Shown here in pieces: positions 1-8,410 of a stretch of DNA of 64,000 nt. Position 1 is the first letter of the stretch; each line of letters starts with the position of its first letter. Below the pieces are notes generated by a model. That model was not told the DNA's origin and did not search any database. It saw only the letters and a program-made list of their open reading frames with translations. A program made the translations under genes and the position numbers. This DNA comes from JAUHWL01 sp964416385. Lineage in GTDB: Bacteria; Bacteroidota; Bacteroidia; Flavobacteriales; Schleiferiaceae. The stretch covers positions 1 to 64,000 of the forward strand of contig CAYQDW010000007.1 in assembly GCA_964416385.1 (NCBI GenBank), read 5' to 3'.

Positions 1-567
1 ATTCATATTGGGGTCAAAACTTTGTAGCACGCCTGCGTTATCAAACTTACACAAGCGGTTTCTTGTTGTGCCACCAGCAACGCTGGTAAAATCTCCACCG
101 GCATAAAGATTACCATTGGCATCAAGAATTAAAGCATACACTGTACCATTTATGTCTGGGTTAAAAGGGTGCAAACTACCATCTGCATTTATTCTTGCTA
201 GGTTATTTCTGGTTTCACCGTTAACATGTGTAAAAGAACCTCCAATGTACCATCCTTGCCCGCCAGGAATGGCTATTACAGCGTTCATTAGCCCACCCGC
301 TACTTTTGCAAAATCAGGGTTAACAGTGCCCGCTGTTGCATCTAAAGCTACCCCATGACCATACCACAAGCCAACATAGTTAAAGCTACCACCGATGTAT
401 GTGTTCCCACTATTATCTGTTACAATTGTCTGCACTCGATTATTGAAAGCGTATTTGTTTTGAGCCGCGTTAAAAACTTGTGCGCTTAACCTAGTCTGCG
501 TTGAAAAGATAAAAACAAGCACTAACAGGTGGTTAATTGTGATCTTTAATCTGTAAAATAGTTTCAT
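1..567 (-). CDS. N-terminal part of a secreted delta-60/beta-propeller repeat protein (partial)
   Basis: This reading frame is open from an ATG at 567 to the window edge, 189 codons, so its C-terminus is missing. Residues 1-30 form an export signal: a charged start, then a hydrophobic stretch LLVLVFIFS, ending in SAQ. The mature part has short repeats with the pattern Y(I/A)GG(S/D)FTxVxG followed by NxLARxNxDG and FxPD/N. This is the delta-60 (TIGR02608-like) repeat seen in large cell-surface beta-propeller proteins. In Bacteroidota such proteins usually end with a T9SS sorting domain, which would lie outside this window (inference). The substrate or partner is unknown. I am confident of the repeat class and less sure of the exact family. 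Confidence 0.75.
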   Translation of the reverse strand, partial: MKLFYRLKITINHLLVLVFIFSTQTRLSAQVFNAAQNKYAFNNRVQTIVTDNSGNTYIGGSFNYVGLWYGHGVALDATAGTVNPDFAKVAGGLMNAVIAIPGGQGWYIGGSFTHVNGETRNNLARINADGSLHPFNPDINGTVYALILDANGNLYAGGDFTSVAGGTTRNRLCKFDNAGVLQSFDPNMN

Positions 568-685
568 AAAGTGTACTGTTGTTTCAAATTATTATACTTT
601 GATTTTAATTGGGTAAAGACATAGAAAAGCCACACCATAAATGGTTGTTCATTCATGATTTTAAGTTAATGATGAGTTTTTGTAA

Positions 686-1588
686 TTAATTTAGTACTCT
701 ATACGCGCGCGGGCTAAAACCTGTTTTGGCTTTAAAAACTTTACTAAAGTGCTGGGGATATTTAAAACCTAATGCAAAAGCAATTTCATTTACAGAAAGC
801 TGTGAATTAAGCAGTGCAATTTTTGCTCTATCTACAACATGAAGCAGCACGTGTTCTTTTAGACTTTTACCCGTTTCAGCATTTAAGAGATCACTTAAAT
901 ACTTGCCAGACATGTTTAAGGCTGCACCGCACTGCTCTAAAGACGGTAGCCCGTTTTCAATTTGTTGATTGCTCTGAAAATAATTTCTCAAAAAACTTTC
1001 AAAGGCACTGATGTGGTCTTTATGTTGGTTGGTACGCGTTGCAAACTGACGTTCATAAAAACGGCGGGCGTATTTTAAAATAATTTCAATATTTTGGATG
1101 ATAAGTTCTTGGCTGTGCCGGTCTATGTTTTGATTAATTTCTTCTTCTATTCGCGAAACATATTCTTCTAGGTTTTGCTTTTCTTTATCAGAAAGATGCA
1201 ATGCTTCATAAATCTCGTAGTTAAAAAAGTTGTAACTGTGAATGGCTTCAGCCAAATGCGATTTTAATATCAGATTAGGATGAAAGGCAATGGTCCAGCC
1301 ACTAACATTGGCGTTGGCACTATTGCTTGTAGCCATTATTTGGCCAGGCGCGATAAAAATCATAGTACCTTCATCAAAATCAAAGGCATTACGACCATAA
1401 ATACAGGCGTCATCAAGATTTTCCTTTACTGTAATAAAGTACAGATCAGTATTTAACTGTATATCCCCGAAATCTGAATTTATGTTGTTATCGAGTCTGA
1501 TTACTGTAATTAAAGGATGAAGAGGTTTGCCTAAACCTAAAAATTTGTGAAGTTGTGATATAGATTTGAGGTGAACAGCTTCTTGCAT
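686..1588 (-). CDS. AraC family transcriptional regulator
   Basis: The product is a 300-residue DNA-binding regulator. Residues about 1-190 form a cupin-like sensor region. Residues about 215-300 carry the double helix-turn-helix of the AraC/XylS family, including LSDLLNAETGKSLKEHV in the first HTH and the hallmark NEIAFALGFKYPQHFSKVFKAK followed by GFSPRAYR in the second. Length and domain order are typical. It stands alone on the minus strand. The upstream gap (1589-1960) has an imperfect GTAC-N6-GTAC inverted repeat at 1647-1660 that could be an operator, but I cannot show this. The inducer is unknown. Confidence 0.9.
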   Translation of the reverse strand: MQEAVHLKSISQLHKFLGLGKPLHPLITVIRLDNNINSDFGDIQLNTDLYFITVKENLDDACIYGRNAFDFDEGTMIFIAPGQIMATSNSANANVSGWTIAFHPNLILKSHLAEAIHSYNFFNYEIYEALHLSDKEKQNLEEYVSRIEEEINQNIDRHSQELIIQNIEIILKYARRFYERQFATRTNQHKDHISAFESFLRNYFQSNQQIENGLPSLEQCGAALNMSGKYLSDLLNAETGKSLKEHVLLHVVDRAKIALLNSQLSVNEIAFALGFKYPQHFSKVFKAKTGFSPRAYRVLN

Positions 1589-1960
1589 GGTTTTTTATTT
1601 TGAGCCAAAGATTTTAATGCTTTGTATACAGCCACAAATGTTGAACGTACATTTTAGTACAGTTAATACGTTTGGCAGTATTTTTAAAACAAATGGCAGA
1701 TTACCGCTTTAATTAAGGTAAGATTATATGCATAAAATGCTAAAAAAGCAAGAAAAGAGAATAAATTGAAATGGGCAGGGTGTTTGCCAAAAAAGCGCAA
1801 CACATACAGAAACTCTGCAATTATTATTTTTTTGCCTATTGGTGTAGTATGCCCGAGCGTATTTGTAAATAGCGTTTCTGTGCATAGTACTTTTAATTGC
1901 ACGCACGTTATTTAACGTTTTAAGCAATAAGCTGTGCAAACAAAAGGCAGCATTGTTTAA
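1589..1960. other. gene-free stretch, possible degenerate dispersed repeat
   Basis: These 372 bases hold no convincing gene. Two overlapping 71-72 codon frames on the minus strand (1684-1902 and 1724-1939) have no recognisable motif. Read on the minus strand, the segment near 1740-1930 contains an ACGTTAAATAACGT near-palindrome and a GTTGCGC...TTTTTGGCAAACACCCTGCC stretch. That composition reminds me of short intergenic repeats in other Flavobacteriia genomes, but this is recollection, not evidence. The GTAC-N6-GTAC inverted repeat at 1647-1660 lies near the AraC gene start. Confidence 0.3.
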
Positions 1961-2800
1961 TTAATCACCACCCGTAAGGCGAATGCCGCCTTCTTCAAGA
2001 ATGATGAGTCTTTGGCGGTAGAGCTGGCCCACTGCCTTTTTGAAGACCTTTTTACTTAAGCCTAAGTGCCTTTTAATGTCATCAGGACTGCTATGATCTG
2101 TTAAGGCCAAAAAGCCTCGATTTTTTTCTAGGGCCGTTAACACAACATCTGCACCTTCATGAACAGCCTCATAGCCCGCCTTTTGAAACGCTACATCTAT
2201 TTTGTTATTCGGCCGAAGCGCCTTAATAAAACCCTTTGTGGTTTCGCCATAAACAGCCTTGGTGAAAAATTCATTATGGTACACCAAACCTACATACTTC
2301 TTGTTGATAACCACATTTACGCCTAAATCAGAGTTGTCTGCAATAAGCACATCAACTTCTTGTCCTTCTTCTAAATCATGGTTGGCATTGCTTAAATGTT
2401 TGCTCAACTTGGTAGATCCTGCCAAGCGATTGCTGGTATCATCCCAATACAGGGTGATGACGTAGCGGTTGCCTTCGTGTAGTGTTTGATTTTGTTCTTT
2501 AAAGGGGATAAATATGTCTTTGCCGATGCCCCATTCCGCGAACGCGCCCGCATGTGTGATACTTTTTATAGATAAACAGGCGGCCTCATTAAGAACTAAT
2601 AAAGGTGTTCTAAGCGTAGCCACGAGGGCACCTTCGTTGTTTTGATAAACAAAGGCACTGATGTATCGGCCACTTATGGGTTCTTTTTCATATTCTGTTT
2701 GTGGCAGTAATACAGCGCTATTTCCAGCGTCAATTAACAGTATTCCACCAGCAGTAGGTTGGCCAACTTTAAACGTAGAATAGGTTCCTGGTACAATCAA
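1961..2800 (-). CDS. CvfB-like S1-domain RNA-binding protein
   Basis: The protein is 279 residues, close to the usual length of the CvfB/YitL family (about 280-300). These proteins have tandem S1-like OB folds followed by a winged helix and act in RNA-linked regulation; CvfB of Staphylococcus aureus affects virulence gene expression. Here residues about 1-65, 70-140 and 145-215 look like successive OB domains (GAFAEWGIGKDIFIP and LGVNVVINKKYVGLVY are S1-type segments). Residues about 220-279 form the winged helix (PDDIKRHLGLSKKVFKKAVGQLYRQ, as two helices). The start is TTG at 2800. The only in-frame alternative is ATT three bases upstream, before an in-frame stop. It appears monocistronic. 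Confidence 0.85.
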   Translation of the reverse strand: MIVPGTYSTFKVGQPTAGGILLIDAGNSAVLLPQTEYEKEPISGRYISAFVYQNNEGALVATLRTPLLVLNEAACLSIKSITHAGAFAEWGIGKDIFIPFKEQNQTLHEGNRYVITLYWDDTSNRLAGSTKLSKHLSNANHDLEEGQEVDVLIADNSDLGVNVVINKKYVGLVYHNEFFTKAVYGETTKGFIKALRPNNKIDVAFQKAGYEAVHEGADVVLTALEKNRGFLALTDHSSPDDIKRHLGLSKKVFKKAVGQLYRQRLIILEEGGIRLTGGD

Positions 2801-2877
2801 AATGCATTTATTTTAGGTGGTGAAGGTAGGGAGAAAGCGGTTTCATGTTTGATGTTAAAGGTTTGAAGCTGAAAACA

Positions 2878-3969
2878 TTATTTCCAGAGCCGGCTAAAGG
2901 GGATTTTGTGTTTTGCAAAGGCACCAAATTCACCTTCGTTACCATAGTAAATAATTAAGGCATCTGGTGCTAATCCCCACATAAAATGCCGCTCATACAC
3001 CGCTTTGTAATGATGCTCATTAAAAGGTATTTGCGTTTTAGACAGCGCAAGGCTGGACATTTCATTTTCGATAATTTGATAAATCTCTGGCCCAAAAAGA
3101 ACATCTAGCTTTACCTCTTTCCAAGGATGATAGGGGTTAAAAACCAATGCACGATAGGTTACAGAATCTAAACGTTTTGGCTTTTCATTCAATTTTGCTT
3201 GATGTAGTAATAGTGTATCTCTGAGAAAAATCCACTGATAGTTATCGGTAATTTTATCTCCGTATTTAAAAGTCTCCCGAAAAAAAGGCTCAACGCTAAT
3301 TTCGCCCAATAATTTTGGACAAATGATGGTATCGCTATACAGCGCCATCATTTTGCGGTTGCGCTTTTTATTGTTTTTTAGTTGTGCAATTTCACGCGCC
3401 CGTTGCCCAAAACTTTGCAAAGCGCTATTGTAAAGCTGCATTTGGATACGCTCGTTTTCTGGCAACAAATAAGCAGAGGTTTTAATTTCTACACTTAACA
3501 GCGAGTCTGATAAATACGTAATGTGGGTTTGGCGGGCTTCTACAAAATGTGAATTACACGTTCTGGCATCAGGAGGGTAGTAGGTCATTTTCCCAATAAA
3601 ATCATAGATGGTGTCAAAACGATGGTCACAATCTTGTTCTAGATAACCGTTGAGATTAAAGCGCATATTGGGTAATTCTGGCTGACAAAATCTGGATTTA
3701 TCGGTTATTGAATAAGGTCTAAATCGTATACCTTGGGCAAGCACATTTTGACGACAAGTGTCGCAAAAGAAACCATCTTCATCAAAAACAGGCACTGTGG
3801 CATCTATACCTATACGGTAGCCCATTTTTAGGTCTGGATATTTTTGCAACCAAACCCAATTCATTTTATACCAGCCAAAGGGCTGACCTGAAAAATAGGG
3901 GCTAAGCGGCTGCGAAAACGCCAACTTGCAGGTTAAGAGAATAAGGAGACAAAAAATAAACCGCATCAT
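2878..3969 (-). CDS. exported protein of unknown function
   Basis: I do not recognise this 363-residue protein with confidence. A signal peptide is clear (MRFIFCLLILLTCKLAFSQ). The mature part has a CDTC pair near residue 75 and several further Cys, suggesting periplasmic disulfides or a metal site. The last 40 residues (GLAPDALIIYYGNEGEFGAF, then IPFSRL) resemble the C-terminal beta-rich part of DUF3298/RsiV-type domains, which is weak evidence. Two ATGs (3969 and 3966) sit immediately after the U-tract of the upstream gene's terminator, so expression may depend on read-through or on an unseen promoter inside that gene. Confidence 0.6.
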   Translation of the reverse strand: MMRFIFCLLILLTCKLAFSQPLSPYFSGQPFGWYKMNWVWLQKYPDLKMGYRIGIDATVPVFDEDGFFCDTCRQNVLAQGIRFRPYSITDKSRFCQPELPNMRFNLNGYLEQDCDHRFDTIYDFIGKMTYYPPDARTCNSHFVEARQTHITYLSDSLLSVEIKTSAYLLPENERIQMQLYNSALQSFGQRAREIAQLKNNKKRNRKMMALYSDTIICPKLLGEISVEPFFRETFKYGDKITDNYQWIFLRDTLLLHQAKLNEKPKRLDSVTYRALVFNPYHPWKEVKLDVLFGPEIYQIIENEMSSLALSKTQIPFNEHHYKAVYERHFMWGLAPDALIIYYGNEGEFGAFAKHKIPFSRLWK

Positions 3970-3996
3970 AAAAAAAGCCGAGCGTTAATCCTCGGC
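3970..3996 (-). terminator. intrinsic terminator abutting the next start codon
   Basis: On the minus strand the stem GCCGAG / CTCGGC (3991-3996 with 3977-3982) has an 8-nt loop that contains the TAA stop of the lipoprotein gene. It is followed by seven T (3976-3970) and then directly by ATGATG, the start of the next gene. AAAA on the 5' side can pair with the T-tract, so the hairpin also works on the plus strand. Confidence 0.75.
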
Positions 3997-4539
3997 CTTT
4001 TCAAGTTCTTGTTCAATAATATCTTCTACAGCCTTTCTTATCCGTTCATTTTCATAAGCTTGAACTTTGGCCTGCTTCTTCATAAAGCTAAACATGCTTT
4101 TCTTTTTTATTTCATAGGCCACAAAAACGGTATATTCATTTTTATCGGCATTAAAGTATTTTATTTCGTCAAACTTGCGCAAATCAGCCAATTCGGTGCT
4201 CATAACCTGGCGCGTTAAATCTTGAAACTTTTCAAAAATTTCAGCCGCCTCTGCATTTTCATTTTGCGCCATGTAAGCATCTGTAACTTCTTTCATGGTA
4301 ACGTTTACCTGTCCGGCCAAAATACTCTTGGCATCTACATCTGCTTTTTTGCGGGCGATGTTGTCTTTCATGCTCACGCCCTTGCCAACGGCCCTAAAAT
4401 ACCTGTTGTTACTCTCGTACTTACTGCCGGTAAATGGCTCTTTAACTTTATCGCCATATAATTTACTGTTGCCTTTGCAGGCGCCCAAACTTACCAGCGC
4501 AACTAATAAAATGCTAGATGCGATATGTGCTACTCTCAT
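3985..4539 (-). CDS. LPP20-like lipoprotein
   Basis: The start is placed at ATG 4539 rather than at an upstream in-frame codon at 4587, because from 4539 the protein begins with a clean lipoprotein signal (MRVAHIASSILLVALVSLGAC, lipobox LGAC). The mature part has a segment like the LPP20 family: RAVGKGVSMKDNIARKKADVDAKSILAG. There, a small repeat-like fold with an Ala-rich helix is typical of outer-membrane-associated lipoproteins. The C-terminal 40 residues are highly charged and helical (MKKQAKVQAYENERIRKAVE). It follows another lipoprotein gene (4599-5207), with a 59-base gap, and ends inside an intrinsic terminator. The function is unknown. Confidence 0.65.
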   Translation of the reverse strand: MRVAHIASSILLVALVSLGACKGNSKLYGDKVKEPFTGSKYESNNRYFRAVGKGVSMKDNIARKKADVDAKSILAGQVNVTMKEVTDAYMAQNENAEAAEIFEKFQDLTRQVMSTELADLRKFDEIKYFNADKNEYTVFVAYEIKKKSMFSFMKKQAKVQAYENERIRKAVEDIIEQELEKAED

Positions 4540-4598
4540 ATTGATATTGTTTTTGTTAGCTGTATTAAAAATTATGCCAAGTAACATTTACTTGTTGA

Positions 4599-5207
4599 TT
4601 ATTGGTTTTTAAAGGATACTTCCACTTTTAAGGCTTCTTGATTGCGTACCACATCGCCAAAGTTACCACGCATTACGATGGTTTGTTTATCATCTAAAAC
4701 TGAGCAGCCAGAAGCGCTTTCAATTTCTTGAGCAAAGGTCATGAGAATATCATAATCAACAAAGAACAATACTTCAGCCAGTGAATCAGGATAGTTTTCA
4801 TCAAAATCGCCTATGTCATATTTAAAGATGCCGTTGGTTACCGAAAATTTATCGCCCACATCGCCCAGTTGCAGCCCTAAGGAGTCGGCTGTATTAAGGC
4901 TCGCATTTAGGGCCGCCAGATCAGAAAAGTCATAACCAAGGTGTAAAACATTTTTGGTCTTAGAAACAGTAATGTTATTTAGGCCTTCAAAAGTTGAATA
5001 ATACGTTTTGATAGAGTCTAAATCCATATCTGCGAAGAAATCTTGGACTGCGTCCATAGAATCTGCAGATAGCGCTGCAAGTTCTGTAATGTCAAAATCC
5101 ATCTCATAACGGCCTGCATAATTGAGTTCAAACTGAAACCGCTGCGTAATCGTACAACCCACAGTAGCCAAAATGAGTAGGCCAGAAAAGATGATCCTTT
5201 TTAACAA
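4599..5207 (-). CDS. small lipoprotein of unknown function
   Basis: This 202-residue protein starts at TTG 5207 and has a lipoprotein-type signal (MLKRIIFSGLLILATVGC). The lipobox is relaxed (TVGC). The mature part is acidic, rich in Asp/Ser-Asp, and probably alternates helices and strands (DFDITELAALSADSMDAVQDFF). It has only one internal Cys pair region (SGCS). I recognise no family. With the following LPP20-like lipoprotein it probably forms a two-gene transcript that ends at the 3970-3996 terminator. The envelope location is inferred from the signal alone. Confidence 0.6.
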   Translation of the reverse strand: MLKRIIFSGLLILATVGCTITQRFQFELNYAGRYEMDFDITELAALSADSMDAVQDFFADMDLDSIKTYYSTFEGLNNITVSKTKNVLHLGYDFSDLAALNASLNTADSLGLQLGDVGDKFSVTNGIFKYDIGDFDENYPDSLAEVLFFVDYDILMTFAQEIESASGCSVLDDKQTIVMRGNFGDVVRNQEALKVEVSFKNQ

Positions 5208-5336
5208 GTAAGTAATATTTAGAGCGGTTAAAATAGTGTTTATCTAGCTCTAATAGCAAGAATCAAGAGGTTGAAGTAATTTTTAAAATTTGGTTACCAA
5301 TGCCCTGAAACAGCCCAAAAAAGAAAGTGACATTTG

Positions 5337-5531
5337 CTAAAGCGCATCATCTAAACGCAATGCTTCAAACGCCTGTAAATCACCATAATCAAAGTTAACA
5401 TTAAACTGAATGGGGTTACAGCACACCTCGCAATCTTCTATGTAATCCTGGTTTTTTACAGAAGGATCTAATAACACACTGATCGTCTGAAAACAGTACG
5501 GACAGGAAAAAAAGTGCTCTTCTTGCTCCAT
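5337..5531 (-). CDS. CPXCG motif-containing cysteine-rich protein
   Basis: This is a 64-residue zinc-ribbon protein. The first pair is CPYC near residue 10 and the second is CEVCC near residue 34, followed by a short beta-rich tail. Length and Cys spacing match the CPXCG family (PF14255), small cytoplasmic proteins of unknown function. The gene is divergent from the SGNH lipoprotein gene at 5587, with 55 bases between start codons. Confidence 0.8.
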   Translation of the reverse strand: MEQEEHFFSCPYCFQTISVLLDPSVKNQDYIEDCEVCCNPIQFNVNFDYGDLQAFEALRLDDAL

Positions 5532-5586
5532 GCATTAATTGTTTAGCGCTTTTAAAACGAAAACGTATCTACTTTGTTTAACTCTC

Positions 5587-6276
5587 ATGAATCGGAAAAT
5601 TTTATTGGGCGTTGCCTTCTTTGTAATACTCTCTTGCACCAAAGAAAAGATGGGGCAAAAACCAATAGCGCAACCCATAAAAGCATCTTATTTGGCACTT
5701 GGCGATAGCTATACTATAGGCCAGGGTGTTTTGGATACAGAACGATGGCCAAATCAATTGGTAGACTCACTTACACAACGTCAAATTTCGCTTGATACTC
5801 CTAGAATTATTGCACGTACGGGTTGGCGCACTGACCAACTGCAAGCGGCTATTGATACCATTAAAAAGAAAGATTGGGACTTCGTTTCATTACTCATTGG
5901 CGTAAACGACTATTATCAAAATTGGCCTGTGCAGGCTTTTGTGCCCAAGTTTGAGCGTATTTTAGATTCTGCCATTGCACTTGCTGGCAAACAGAAAGAA
6001 CATGTTTTGGTTGTTTCTATTCCAGATTATGGTTACACACCTTTCGGACAGGGTAATCTGGCTACCATATCTGCGGGCTTAAACAATTACAATTTGGTTA
6101 TAAAAGGTATCTGTGAGACCAACAACGTAACATTTATAAATATTACAGACATTTCTCAATTGGGTTTAATACAGCCAAACCTTGTGGCCCAAGACGGTTT
6201 ACATCCCTCTGGTAAACAATATGGCCTTTGGGTGAAGCGTCTGGTTTCAAATCCTTTTTTTGATCAATTTCGCTAA
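5587..6276 (+). CDS. SGNH/GDSL hydrolase lipoprotein
   Basis: The start is placed at ATG 5587 because it gives a lipoprotein signal (MNRKILLGVAFFVILSC); the in-frame ATG 48 bases upstream would add a poor N-terminus. The SGNH blocks are visible: block I LALGDSYTIG (nucleophile Ser), block III GVND (Asn), and block V DGLHPSGKQY (catalytic Asp and His). The fold and length (229 residues) match GDSL-family esterases acting on acyl or acetyl groups, probably at the outer membrane. The natural substrate cannot be read from the sequence. The gene heads a plus-strand run with the DUF2911 and esterase genes. Confidence 0.88.
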   Translation: MNRKILLGVAFFVILSCTKEKMGQKPIAQPIKASYLALGDSYTIGQGVLDTERWPNQLVDSLTQRQISLDTPRIIARTGWRTDQLQAAIDTIKKKDWDFVSLLIGVNDYYQNWPVQAFVPKFERILDSAIALAGKQKEHVLVVSIPDYGYTPFGQGNLATISAGLNNYNLVIKGICETNNVTFINITDISQLGLIQPNLVAQDGLHPSGKQYGLWVKRLVSNPFFDQFR

Positions 6277-6316
6277 GAAACTATATCTATTTTTAGCGCG
6301 TTAATAGCAACATGTC

Positions 6317-6868
6317 ATGAACAAAAAAATACGCCTTGCAATAGCCTTAATGGCTGGTTTTATCATATTATCTCTCCTTACTTTAAATTATTACAACCGC
6401 GTAAAAAGTCCTCCCGGCGAAGCTGCTTTTAAAGCAGATGGCTTAGAAATAACCATAAATTATAGCAGACCATCTGTTAGGGGGCGGTTAATTTTTGGCG
6501 CTGCGGCCGATGGTGCTCTGCAACCCTATGGTTCTTATTGGCGATTAGGCGCTAATGAAGCCACTGAAATAACCATAAATCAAAACATAACCTTTAACGG
6601 TGTACCTTTAAAAGCAGGAACGTACAGACTTTACGCAGTACCTGGAGCTTCTACGTTTAGCATTGGTGTTAATACTGCTCTTGGTAAATGGGGAGCTAGT
6701 GAACCTGACTATCAGAAAGATCTTTTTACAACCGAAGTACCTGTTACCTTTTTAGATACGCCTGTTGAGCAAATGACCATTACCATTGAAGCGGGTGGGG
6801 AAGAAGCGGCAATGATTATCATTAGCTGGAGCGATGTGCAGCTCAACATTCCTATTGGTTTAAACTAA
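6317..6868 (+). CDS. DUF2911 domain protein, membrane-anchored
   Basis: The 183-residue protein has an N-terminal hydrophobic anchor (residues 7-25) and then one DUF2911 domain. The family hallmarks are present: YSRPSVRGRLIFG, PYGSYWRLGANEAT, and LKAGTYRLYAVPG. DUF2911 proteins are common in Bacteroidota, are exported, and have no known activity. The gene lies 40 bases after the SGNH lipoprotein and 9 bases before the lipoprotein esterase, so the three are probably co-transcribed. Confidence 0.88.
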   Translation: MNKKIRLAIALMAGFIILSLLTLNYYNRVKSPPGEAAFKADGLEITINYSRPSVRGRLIFGAAADGALQPYGSYWRLGANEATEITINQNITFNGVPLKAGTYRLYAVPGASTFSIGVNTALGKWGASEPDYQKDLFTTEVPVTFLDTPVEQMTITIEAGGEEAAMIIISWSDVQLNIPIGLN

Positions 6869-6877
6869 ATCTAAAAT

Positions 6878-7768
6878 ATGCGGCAGATAAATTTTCTTGC
6901 GGGCTTAGTACTATTTACCTGCCTAGTAGGTTGTGTTTATCATCCAAAAGAAGAAGTAAAGAGTCGTGTGCAGGTATTCTCTGAAGTGGCTTCTGCACGT
7001 GTGGCACCACGAAATATAGAAGTTTACTATCCGCCCAATTTTGACTCAACAGCGCATTATGCCGTTATAATTATGCATGATGGTCAAAATGTATTTAATG
7101 ATCAAACAGCCTATGGTGGTAGCGCTTGGCGTGTTGATTTGGTTATGGATGATTTGATATCACGTAAAATAATAACGCCCGCCATTGTTGTTGCGGTTTG
7201 GAATAGTAAAAACCGTTGGAGTGAATATTTGCCCGAAACCTGCATTACTTCCTCTTTAGACAGTAACAGGCTTATGCCATATGCACGACCAGAAATTTGG
7301 GATACAGGTGTTTTTAGTGATGATTACGTGGATTTTCTAGCAAATGATGTGCTTGAATTATTGAATAGAGAAGTACTTCCTAAAAGACAATGGCAGGATG
7401 TGTTTGTAATGGGTAGCAGCATGGGCGGACTGATTTCCGCTTATACCGTATGTAAGTATCCCGCAATTTTTAATGGCGCGGCCTGTTTATCTACGCACTG
7501 GCCAGCTTTAGATGGGGCTTGCATTAGTTACTTTCAAGAAGCTATAGTGCCACTGGGCAATCATAAATGGTATTTTGATCATGGTAGTATCGGTTTAGAT
7601 TCTACGTATAAACCATATCAGCAGCGCTTAGATAGTTGTTTGTACGCATCAGGCTTTTCGGAGAAGAATTTTCAGAGCAAGTATTTCCCCGGTGATGATC
7701 ATAACGAAAAGAGCTGGAGAAATAGAGTTGCAACACCACTAACATTCTTGTTGGGAATAGAAGACTAG
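6878..7768 (+). CDS. putative esterase lipoprotein (esterase D/Fes type)
   Basis: This 296-residue alpha/beta hydrolase starts with a lipoprotein signal (lipobox LVGC). Features of the PF00756-type putative esterase family are visible: IIMHDGQNVFND, the nucleophile elbow MGSSMGGLIS (Ser about residue 187), and a C-terminal GDDHNEKSW with the likely catalytic His. Related enzymes cleave siderophore esters or other acyl esters. The substrate here is unknown. It is the last gene of the three-gene set, and a strong terminator starts at its stop codon. Confidence 0.85.
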   Translation: MRQINFLAGLVLFTCLVGCVYHPKEEVKSRVQVFSEVASARVAPRNIEVYYPPNFDSTAHYAVIIMHDGQNVFNDQTAYGGSAWRVDLVMDDLISRKIITPAIVVAVWNSKNRWSEYLPETCITSSLDSNRLMPYARPEIWDTGVFSDDYVDFLANDVLELLNREVLPKRQWQDVFVMGSSMGGLISAYTVCKYPAIFNGAACLSTHWPALDGACISYFQEAIVPLGNHKWYFDHGSIGLDSTYKPYQQRLDSCLYASGFSEKNFQSKYFPGDDHNEKSWRNRVATPLTFLLGIED

Positions 7769-7799
7769 CCAATTAATCTAGCTGATTTAATTGGCTTTT
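7767..7799 (+). terminator. intrinsic terminator after the esterase operon
   Basis: A perfect 10-bp stem, AGCCAATTAA (7767-7776) with TTAATTGGCT (7787-7796), has a 10-nt loop and is followed by TTT and an A-rich run. It begins within the stop codon of the esterase gene and isolates it from the GbsR module. Confidence 0.8.
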
Positions 7800-7819
7800 A
7801 AAAAGTATGAAAAATATAT

Positions 7820-7840
7820 TTTCAATAAATACTGAAAGTT
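7820..7840. promoter_or_regulatory. candidate GbsR operator, copy 1
   Basis: Inverted repeat TTTCA-N8-TGAAA, followed by GTT. The same element with the same 8-nt spacer is found at 8383-8400. It ends 13 bases before the -7 box of the regulator's own promoter, where the -33 region would be expected, so binding here would repress the gene (inference). Confidence 0.7.
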
Positions 7841-7853
7841 TAATAATTTTAAA

Positions 7854-7861
7854 TACATTTG
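7854..7861 (+). promoter_or_regulatory. -7 box of the GbsR gene promoter
   Basis: TACATTTG fits the Bacteroidetes -7 consensus TAnnTTTG exactly. Its first base is 12 nt before the ATG, so transcription would begin at or within a few bases of the start codon. Confidence 0.65.
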
Positions 7862-7865
7862 TCCC

Positions 7866-8366
7866 ATGAAATTAGACGAAGCAAAAGGACAGTTTATTCA
7901 AGCATGGGGCACACTAGGCGGCAACTGGGGCATTAGCCGTACCATGAGCCAAGTACACGCACTGCTATTATTGGCGAATGCGCCTCTTTCTTCGGATGAG
8001 ATTATGGCCGAATTGCAGATTTCGCGCGGTAATGTAAATATGAATGTGCGGGCACTGATAGAGTGGGGGCTGGTTTTTAAGATTCTAAAACCCGGAGACC
8101 GCAAAGAATATTTCGCTGCTGAAAAGGATATTAATAAAGTGGCAAAACAGATTGCCAAAGAACGCAGAAAAAGGGAATTACAGCCAGTTTTGGCCATTTT
8201 GGCGGATGTTAAGCAGTTAGATGATCCAACAGAAAGTACGGCTGATGAATTCTTAACCTTGGTTAATGATTTAGAACAGTTTACATCGCGGGTAGACCGA
8301 ACACTTGATAAATTTATTAGAAGTGATGAAAATTGGTTTTACAAGCAATTAATGGGATTGCTCTAA
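7866..8366 (+). CDS. GbsR/MarR family transcriptional regulator
   Basis: This 166-residue winged-helix regulator has GbsR-type features: an N-terminal helix with QAWGTLGGNWGISRTMSQVHALLLL, the HTH with LSSDEIMAELQISRGNVNMNVRALIEWG, a wing (LKPGDRKEYF), and a long C-terminal dimerisation helix. In other bacteria GbsR proteins control osmoprotectant genes, but the Bacteroidota members are mostly uncharacterised. The two genes downstream encode small paralogous membrane proteins, and matching inverted repeats lie before this gene and before the first membrane gene. Local control of its own module is therefore likely (inference). Confidence 0.9.
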   Translation: MKLDEAKGQFIQAWGTLGGNWGISRTMSQVHALLLLANAPLSSDEIMAELQISRGNVNMNVRALIEWGLVFKILKPGDRKEYFAAEKDINKVAKQIAKERRKRELQPVLAILADVKQLDDPTESTADEFLTLVNDLEQFTSRVDRTLDKFIRSDENWFYKQLMGLL

Positions 8367-8380
8367 TTTTTTTGAATTTA

Positions 8381-8403
8381 AGTTTCAAATATTACTGAAA
8401 GTT
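8381..8403. promoter_or_regulatory. candidate GbsR operator, copy 2
   Basis: AGTTTCA-N8-TGAAAGTT is a nearly perfect inverted repeat with the same core (TTTCA-N8-TGAAA) as at 7820-7837. It ends 8 bases before the ATG of the first membrane gene. Between the regulator's stop codon and that ATG there are only 44 bases, most of which this element occupies. Confidence 0.75.
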
Positions 8404-8410
8404 CAATATT

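Noticed and set aside
1647..1660. GTAC-N6-GTAC inverted repeat as an AraC operator
   Set aside because: The repeat is short, occurs once and has no second copy to support it.
1684..1939. Two overlapping minus-strand reading frames of 71-72 codons
   Set aside because: No motif, no clear start context, and they compete for the same bases in different frames; the stretch is better treated as non-coding.
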